This document shows positions 22,706 through 26,311 of a stretch of DNA of 26,311 nucleotides, in pieces; the first letter of the stretch is position 1, and the number at the start of each line of letters is the position of its first letter. Position numbers and translations under genes: made by a program. Below the pieces are notes generated by a model, which saw only the letters and a program-made list of their open reading frames with translations, had not been told where the DNA came from and made no database searches. This stretch comes from an uncultured Bacilli bacterium. GTDB lineage: Bacteria > Bacillota_I > Bacilli_A > RF39 > UBA660. The stretch covers positions 1 to 26,311 of the forward strand of contig CALVHJ010000003.1 in NCBI GenBank assembly GCA_944327425.1, read 5' to 3'.

Positions 22706-22730
22706 ATATTTTTAGACAACTAAAAACTAT

Positions 22731-23432
22731 TTATTTTTGCTTTTTTAATACTAACTTTCGATTATCTAAATACCGATTTAAATAATTTTTCCATTCTACT
22801 GCATTTTCTTCCCTAAATAACTGATACAAAAAATCAATTACTATTTTTTCTCTAATTTCCGCTTCCCTCTTACCACTTTCTGTTAGCATAATACCTCTTA
22901 ACTTCAATATTTTTTCAAACATATGACATACACCAGTATTTGCATTATTCTTTATATATTCATCATAATCCATTTCTTCCTTAGGAAATATATTTTTATC
23001 AAAAAACGTATCTCCATTTTTTAAGGTATAAGTATATACTTTTAAAATTCCATTAGCACCTAATGCATCACACATATCTGCATCCGATACAACCATACCT
23101 TCTATTGTACTCGGAACAAACCCTTTTAAACGTTTACTATAGCCAATACATCTAAGAGCCGAAAATACTTCTTTTTGAATATCAGAATTAATGCCACAAT
23201 GATTCATAATTGCTCCAGCATTCGTTAAATTACTAGCACTATCCATTCCAAACAATTTATAATCATCAACATCATGTAATAAAGCAATCAAAGATACAAT
23301 CTCTAAATTAGCATTCTCCTCTAAAGCAAACCTTAAAGATAAATCTAATACTCTATTAATATGATCCATTCCGTGTCCACTTTTATCATTATGTAGCAAT
23401 AAAGAAACTTGACTCTTAACTTCCTCTATCAT
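22731..23432 (-). CDS. HD-domain hydrolase
   Basis: 233 residues of the HD phosphohydrolase superfamily (YedJ-like). Metal ligands are visible as HGMDHINRV (first His and Asp-His), then IALLHDVDDYKLFG (the HD pair), and later EGMVVSDADMCDALGANGI with the distal aspartate. A DKNIFPKEEMDYDEY stretch and a C-terminal helix follow. These enzymes usually act on nucleotides or phosphoesters in the cytoplasm; the substrate is unknown. It overlaps the ASCH-fusion gene by four bases, so the two proteins are probably made together. GGAGAATG lies before the ATG at 23432. No terminator is seen after it. Confidence 0.9.
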   Translation of the reverse strand: MIEEVKSQVSLLLHNDKSGHGMDHINRVLDLSLRFALEENANLEIVSLIALLHDVDDYKLFGMDSASNLTNAGAIMNHCGINSDIQKEVFSALRCIGYSKRLKGFVPSTIEGMVVSDADMCDALGANGILKVYTYTLKNGDTFFDKNIFPKEEMDYDEYIKNNANTGVCHMFEKILKLRGIMLTESGKREAEIREKIVIDFLYQLFREENAVEWKNYLNRYLDNRKLVLKKQK

Positions 23433-24346
23433 AATTCATTCTCCAAACTATCTAAATCAACAACATTCCCATTTTCACAATGCTTATAAAATTCTTGAAC
23501 AGATATATGATATTTAGGTTTTGAATACTCACGTATAATTAAATTTTCTAATATATAATCACAATGAAGTTCTGTTTTAATAAACTTACTTTTAACATCA
23601 ATTAATAATTCTTTTAAAGTATCATATCTATGTATTCCCTTATATTTTTCCCATGAATGTTCAAACCAATAGTATTGATTATTTTTCTTAAAAATTAAAA
23701 AGGTATGCGTAGGACATTTATCCCCATCATAATGAACAATAAAATAAGTTTTAATATCATACCCTTTAAAATAATATCTTTCCAGCTCTACTTGATCCCA
23801 ACATACACCAATTTTATTTTTTAAAACTTCCTTTGGAGTTTGCAACAAATAATTATCTGAATAAGTATCATCGGGCATCATATGCTTCTGATTATTTTTA
23901 TCTACCCATCCATACTCAATATCACTCATAAGTTCCATAACATCAAATTCCATATAATAGTTCCAAATACCAAGTTGCCCTTTTGCTTTTATTGGTTCTT
24001 CTAGCAGTTCAATATCCTCTAATATCCAAGCATATCTTCCCTCTTTATATTCACCACATAGATATTCCTCAAAATGATTTATTTTCATATCTTCTACATA
24101 TTCTTTGGTCATATAAATAGAGTCTACTAATTTACATTTACAAATAATCCTACCAAAATTGAAAGATTCATTACCAAGTAAATCAAACAGTTCTTTTCTA
24201 TTTCTCGTTTCTTTATCTATTTTTGTAACACTAGCATGAATATATAATTCACCCCGATAATTAGTTTTAAAGCTCCTTGTTTCTACTAACTTTTTCTTTT
24301 CTTTAATTAGTGTCGCAAAAGGTTCTCTTATGCTAAGTACTTTCAT
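23429..24346 (-). CDS. ASCH domain fused to a transglutaminase-like domain
   Basis: 305 residues with two parts. Residues 1-135 form an ASCH domain (SIREPFATLIKEKKKLVETRSF, then YRGELYIHAS, FGRIICKCKLVDSI, and RYAWILEDIELLEEPIKAKG), a PUA-like fold thought to bind RNA. Residues from about 138 form a transglutaminase/cysteine protease-like domain: cysteine in NKIGVCWDQVELER, histidine in CPTHTFLIFKK, and WFEHSWEKYKG. The C-terminus ends SLENEL. AGGTGG lies before the ATG at 24346. The gene overlaps the HD gene downstream and is divergent from a WYL regulator. I know each domain from other proteins but not this fusion. Confidence 0.85.
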   Translation of the reverse strand: MKVLSIREPFATLIKEKKKLVETRSFKTNYRGELYIHASVTKIDKETRNRKELFDLLGNESFNFGRIICKCKLVDSIYMTKEYVEDMKINHFEEYLCGEYKEGRYAWILEDIELLEEPIKAKGQLGIWNYYMEFDVMELMSDIEYGWVDKNNQKHMMPDDTYSDNYLLQTPKEVLKNKIGVCWDQVELERYYFKGYDIKTYFIVHYDGDKCPTHTFLIFKKNNQYYWFEHSWEKYKGIHRYDTLKELLIDVKSKFIKTELHCDYILENLIIREYSKPKYHISVQEFYKHCENGNVVDLDSLENEL

Positions 24347-24392
24347 ATGATACCACCTAAAACAAGTATAACATTTACTTAAGAAAAGATAA

Positions 24393-24412
24393 AGTTTATA
24401 ATTTATAAAACT
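24393..24412. promoter_or_regulatory. Near-palindrome between divergent genes
   Basis: AGTTTATAATTTATAAAACT is a nearly perfect dyad (one extra A) in the 127-base gap between the ASCH-fusion gene and the WYL regulator. It could be the operator of that regulator. Confidence 0.35.
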
Positions 24413-24441
24413 TAAATTTTTTTAATAATACCAAAAAGTTA

Positions 24442-24450
24442 TGCTATAAT
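24442..24450 (+). promoter_or_regulatory. Extended -10 promoter of the WYL regulator
   Basis: TGCTATAAT, 24 bases before the ATG at 24474. No clear -35. Confidence 0.6.
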
Positions 24451-24473
24451 AGCTTATAAAAGTTGGTGATAAT

Positions 24474-24947
24474 ATGTCTAAAATTAGTAATGTCTTAACT
24501 ATGATTGAATTATTAAGTTCTGGTAAAAAATATAGTATTAAAGAACTTTCCGAAAAACTAGAAGTATCCCCTCGAATGATAAGAGTCTACAAAGATGAAA
24601 TAGAAAAGGCCGGAATTTACATTGATACAATAAAAGGACCATATGGTGGCTATGTTTTAAATCAAAACATAAATGTTCCCAAAAGATTTATAACGCCAAA
24701 AGAAATTGATATCAAAAATCAAAAAATATTTAATTTAGTAAATAGAGCTATTAAAGAAAAAAGAAAATGTTTAATTGAATATTACTCGAAAGATTTTAAA
24801 ACAACAACCAAAAGAACAATTAAACCATATAATTTAATATTATTAGGTAATGAATGGGGTGTTGCAGCCTTCTGTGAAATAAAAGAAGAAATAAGACACT
24901 TTTATATTAATCGCATAAAAGAAATAAAATTACAAGAATTTTTTTAA
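24474..24947 (+). CDS. HTH and partial WYL-domain transcriptional regulator
   Basis: 157 residues. The N-terminal winged helix (about 5-60) is of the HTH_11/DeoR type: LSSGKKYSIKELSEKLEVS, RMIRVYKDEIEKAGI, with wing GPYGGYVL. A short WYL-like domain follows (about 95-150): RKCLIEYYSKDFKTTTKRTIKPYNLILLGNEWGVAAFCE, HFYINRIKEIKL, with the WYL position reading WGV. It lacks the usual C-terminal extension, so it is shorter than typical YafY proteins. WYL domains sense nucleic acids or small ligands. GGTGAT lies before the ATG. Divergent from the ASCH-fusion/HD genes, which it may regulate. Confidence 0.88.
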   Translation: MSKISNVLTMIELLSSGKKYSIKELSEKLEVSPRMIRVYKDEIEKAGIYIDTIKGPYGGYVLNQNINVPKRFITPKEIDIKNQKIFNLVNRAIKEKRKCLIEYYSKDFKTTTKRTIKPYNLILLGNEWGVAAFCEIKEEIRHFYINRIKEIKLQEFF

Positions 24948-24948
24948 A

Positions 24949-24977
24949 CTGACAGATATATTGCCTCTTCTTATGTT
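24949..24977 (+). promoter_or_regulatory. Possible promoter of the Ham1-type gene
   Basis: CTGACA, 17-base spacer, TATGTT, about 36 bases before the start codon. TATGAT five bases further would have a too-long spacer. Confidence 0.4.
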
Positions 24978-25012
24978 ATGATATTTATCGAAAAGGAGGT
25001 AATTAGGATTAA

Positions 25013-25627
25013 ATGGAAAATTTAGTATATGTAACTGGGAATTTCGGAAAATATACTTCTGTAAAAGAATATGCCGAAAAAGAGAATATCAATATCGAAT
25101 TTTTTAAACATGATTTCGAAGAACCAGAAATAAATGATATTGAAATTATATCTAAAAAGAAAGCTTTAGATGCTTATAATTTGCTTGGAAAACCTTGCTT
25201 TGCTGAAGATACTGGCTTTTATATTGAAGATTATCCAAATAATCCAGGATATCCCGGAGCATTTGTGAAAAGAAGCGGCATTAGTGCGAATATAGACCAT
25301 TTATTAGAAGTAATGAAAAATCAAGAAAATAGAAATTGTAAATTTATACACTGTTTAACATTCTATGATGGAGAAGAATTTTATACTTTTTATGAAATAA
25401 GCAAAGGGTCTCTATCTTTCGAGAAAAAAGGAAAAGCTACAAAAAAAGCTAAATCAAATTTATGGTATGTTTTTATACCAAAAGGAAACACCAAAACTCT
25501 AGCTGAAATGAATGATGAAGAAAGAAAAAAGAGTCATTCATCTGTAACAATAACATTTATTAATTGGTATAAAAATACTTATTTAAAAAATAGACCAATT
25601 CAATTAAAACTAACATCAAAAAAGTAG
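25013..25627 (+). CDS. Non-canonical purine NTP pyrophosphatase (Ham1/RdgB)
   Basis: 204 residues. The enzyme hydrolyses ITP, dITP and XTP to monophosphates, keeping deaminated purines out of nucleic acids. Motifs: TGNFGKYTSVKEY (the TGNxxK nucleotide-binding start), CFAEDTGFYIEDY with the catalytic acid, PGYPGAFVKR, and the C-terminal LAEMNDEERKKSHSS. The ATG at 25013 is preceded in frame by TAA. AAAGGAGG lies 13 bases upstream and a closer AGGA follows. A terminator directly follows. It is alone in its operon on the plus strand. Confidence 0.9.
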   Translation: MENLVYVTGNFGKYTSVKEYAEKENINIEFFKHDFEEPEINDIEIISKKKALDAYNLLGKPCFAEDTGFYIEDYPNNPGYPGAFVKRSGISANIDHLLEVMKNQENRNCKFIHCLTFYDGEEFYTFYEISKGSLSFEKKGKATKKAKSNLWYVFIPKGNTKTLAEMNDEERKKSHSSVTITFINWYKNTYLKNRPIQLKLTSKK

Positions 25628-25650
25628 ATAGTCCAAATATCTACATTTTT
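25624..25650 (+). terminator. Terminator after the Ham1-type gene
   Basis: GTAGATA (25624-25630) pairs with TATCTAC (25638-25644), followed by ATTTTT. The stem begins in the stop codon region. Confidence 0.85.
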
Positions 25651-25697
25651 ATATTGCAATACTTTAAATCAAAATAAATTATTGTTTTTCGGAACTT

Positions 25698-25721
25698 AAA
25701 AAGCTACCAATAAAGTAGCTT
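25698..25721 (-). terminator. Terminator of the last minus-strand gene
   Basis: Minus strand AAGCTAC pairs with GTAGCTT (7 bp, loop of seven), followed by TTT. The 5' arm overlaps the stop codon at 25720. Confidence 0.75.
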
Positions 25722-26163
25722 ATCTTCTTGCTTGACCTTGTTCAAGATTAATTTTATCTATTATTCCGTTTAACACTTTTTGATTTTTCAAATACTCTTC
25801 ATGTTCATGTATTGTAATAGTTATGACTGAAGCACTTCTTAAATTGCGAGCAAATACAACAATATCCTGTTTGCTTACTACTCCAGATTTTACCGCCTCC
25901 ATTAACAGAATATAATATCTATCCCATTGTTTAAAATCGATATTCAACATAGTAATTTCATGAGTAGCAAGTTCAAATTTCTCCTTAAATTGTCTTTTAA
26001 GCATAACCTTTAAATCAAGCTCGTCTGCTCCAATTTTATTGATTTTTTTTGGATTCATGTATTCCCAATACCTATCATTGGCAGCCCTTACACTATCCAT
26101 ATCCTGATGTCTAGTCCCATCCTTGGCAATAAAATCATATCTTATTTCAAAATTTTCTTTCAT
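25720..26163 (-). CDS. Protein of unknown function, 147 residues
   Basis: I do not recognise it. The protein is soluble, charged and mostly helical, with RHQDMDSVRAANDRYWEYMN near the start and KQWDRYYILLMEAVKSGVVS in the middle. It ends with EYLKNQKVLNGIIDKINLEQ. No signal peptide or membrane segment. The ATG at 26163 has GGGGG about 10 bases upstream; a TTG one codon earlier at 26166 is also possible. It stands alone, with a strong promoter and its own terminator, and converges with the Ham1-type gene. Confidence 0.82.
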   Translation of the reverse strand: MKENFEIRYDFIAKDGTRHQDMDSVRAANDRYWEYMNPKKINKIGADELDLKVMLKRQFKEKFELATHEITMLNIDFKQWDRYYILLMEAVKSGVVSKQDIVVFARNLRSASVITITIHEHEEYLKNQKVLNGIIDKINLEQGQARR

Positions 26164-26190
26164 CAAAATTTCCCCCTTTGATTGACAAAT

Positions 26191-26219
26191 ATTCTACCAT
26201 ATTTCTATATTCTTGTCAA
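26191..26219 (-). promoter_or_regulatory. Strong SigA promoter with flanking inverted repeat
   Basis: Minus strand TTGACA (plus 26214-26219), 17-base spacer, TAGAAT (plus 26191-26196), with TGG before the -10. TTGACAA and TTGTCAA (26182-26188 and 26213-26219) flank the promoter as an inverted repeat. Nothing else is seen from 26220 to the end. Confidence 0.8.
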
Positions 26220-26311
26220 ATTACCCGCTTTTTCAGATGGTGTTTCCAATGTCAGGAGATTTACAAAAAAATCGTTTTTATACAAATAAAAATGGCTAGT
26301 ACCTAAAAAAT

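Noticed and set aside
1..26311. CRISPR array, tRNA/rRNA genes, insertion sequences, att sites
   Set aside because: No regularly spaced repeats, cloverleaf-like genes, transposase with terminal repeats, or paired direct repeats were seen on either strand by eye.

Overview
The window is AT-rich DNA (coding and intergenic) that uses the standard bacterial code. Tryptophan is TGG, and TGA ends several intact genes (for example the surface protein at 7383 and the kinase at 19582). Strong GGAGG or GGTGAT ribosome sites, a T-box in front of pheS, BceAB/BceRS-type modules and an ECF sigma factor point to a low-GC Bacillota. The best guess is an uncultured gut Bacilli lineage of the RF39/Erysipelotrichia kind. 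That is inferred from gene style, not from a search.

Layout, mostly on the minus strand. (a) 1-4160: a phenylalanyl-tRNA synthetase operon, pheS - small membrane protein - pheT, behind a promoter and a T-box leader with a clear terminator/antiterminator. (b) 4158-7140: an unknown protein, a stand-alone HipA-like kinase and a divergent Rpn/PD-(D/E)XK-like protein. (c) 7316-9340: an anchored surface protein with a lectin-like C-terminus. Its last repeat of sequence looks like the variable region of a diversity-generating retroelement. A divergent XRE regulator gene beside it is interrupted by an in-frame TGA. (d) 9335-11121: an ECF sigma factor, its membrane-anchored anti-sigma-like partner and a paralogous sensor-like protein, behind an ECF-type promoter (GGAAC-N16-CGAC). 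(e) 11125-12837: nnrD, a YcxB-like membrane protein and csaA, which seems to begin at an ATA codon. (f) 12892-13743: a single BRO-family gene with its own promoter and terminator.

(g) 13871-19318: a bacitracin-type resistance module, with ABC genes (bceAB type), a membrane-anchored protein gene broken by one TAA, and a response regulator and sensor kinase. A perfect TTACA-N4-TGTAA operator lies upstream of the ABC genes. (h) 19336-22248: a D-alanyl-D-alanine carboxypeptidase followed by a second Bce-type regulator/kinase pair. The second regulator is broken by a one-base frameshift. (i) 22276-22705: a heavily decayed RhuM-family remnant that still has a near-consensus promoter and operator-like repeats. 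(j) 22731-26219: an HD hydrolase, an ASCH-transglutaminase-like fusion, a divergent WYL regulator, a Ham1/RdgB-type nucleotide pyrophosphatase and an unknown protein with a strong promoter.

The main themes are envelope stress sensing (ECF, two Bce systems, a carboxypeptidase) and an accessory layer that is decaying: four genes between 8.8 and 22.7 kb are broken. The most promising lead for something little described is the C-terminal variable region of the surface protein at 7479-7553. No reverse transcriptase or template copy is visible in this window, so the retroelement would have to act from elsewhere in the genome.
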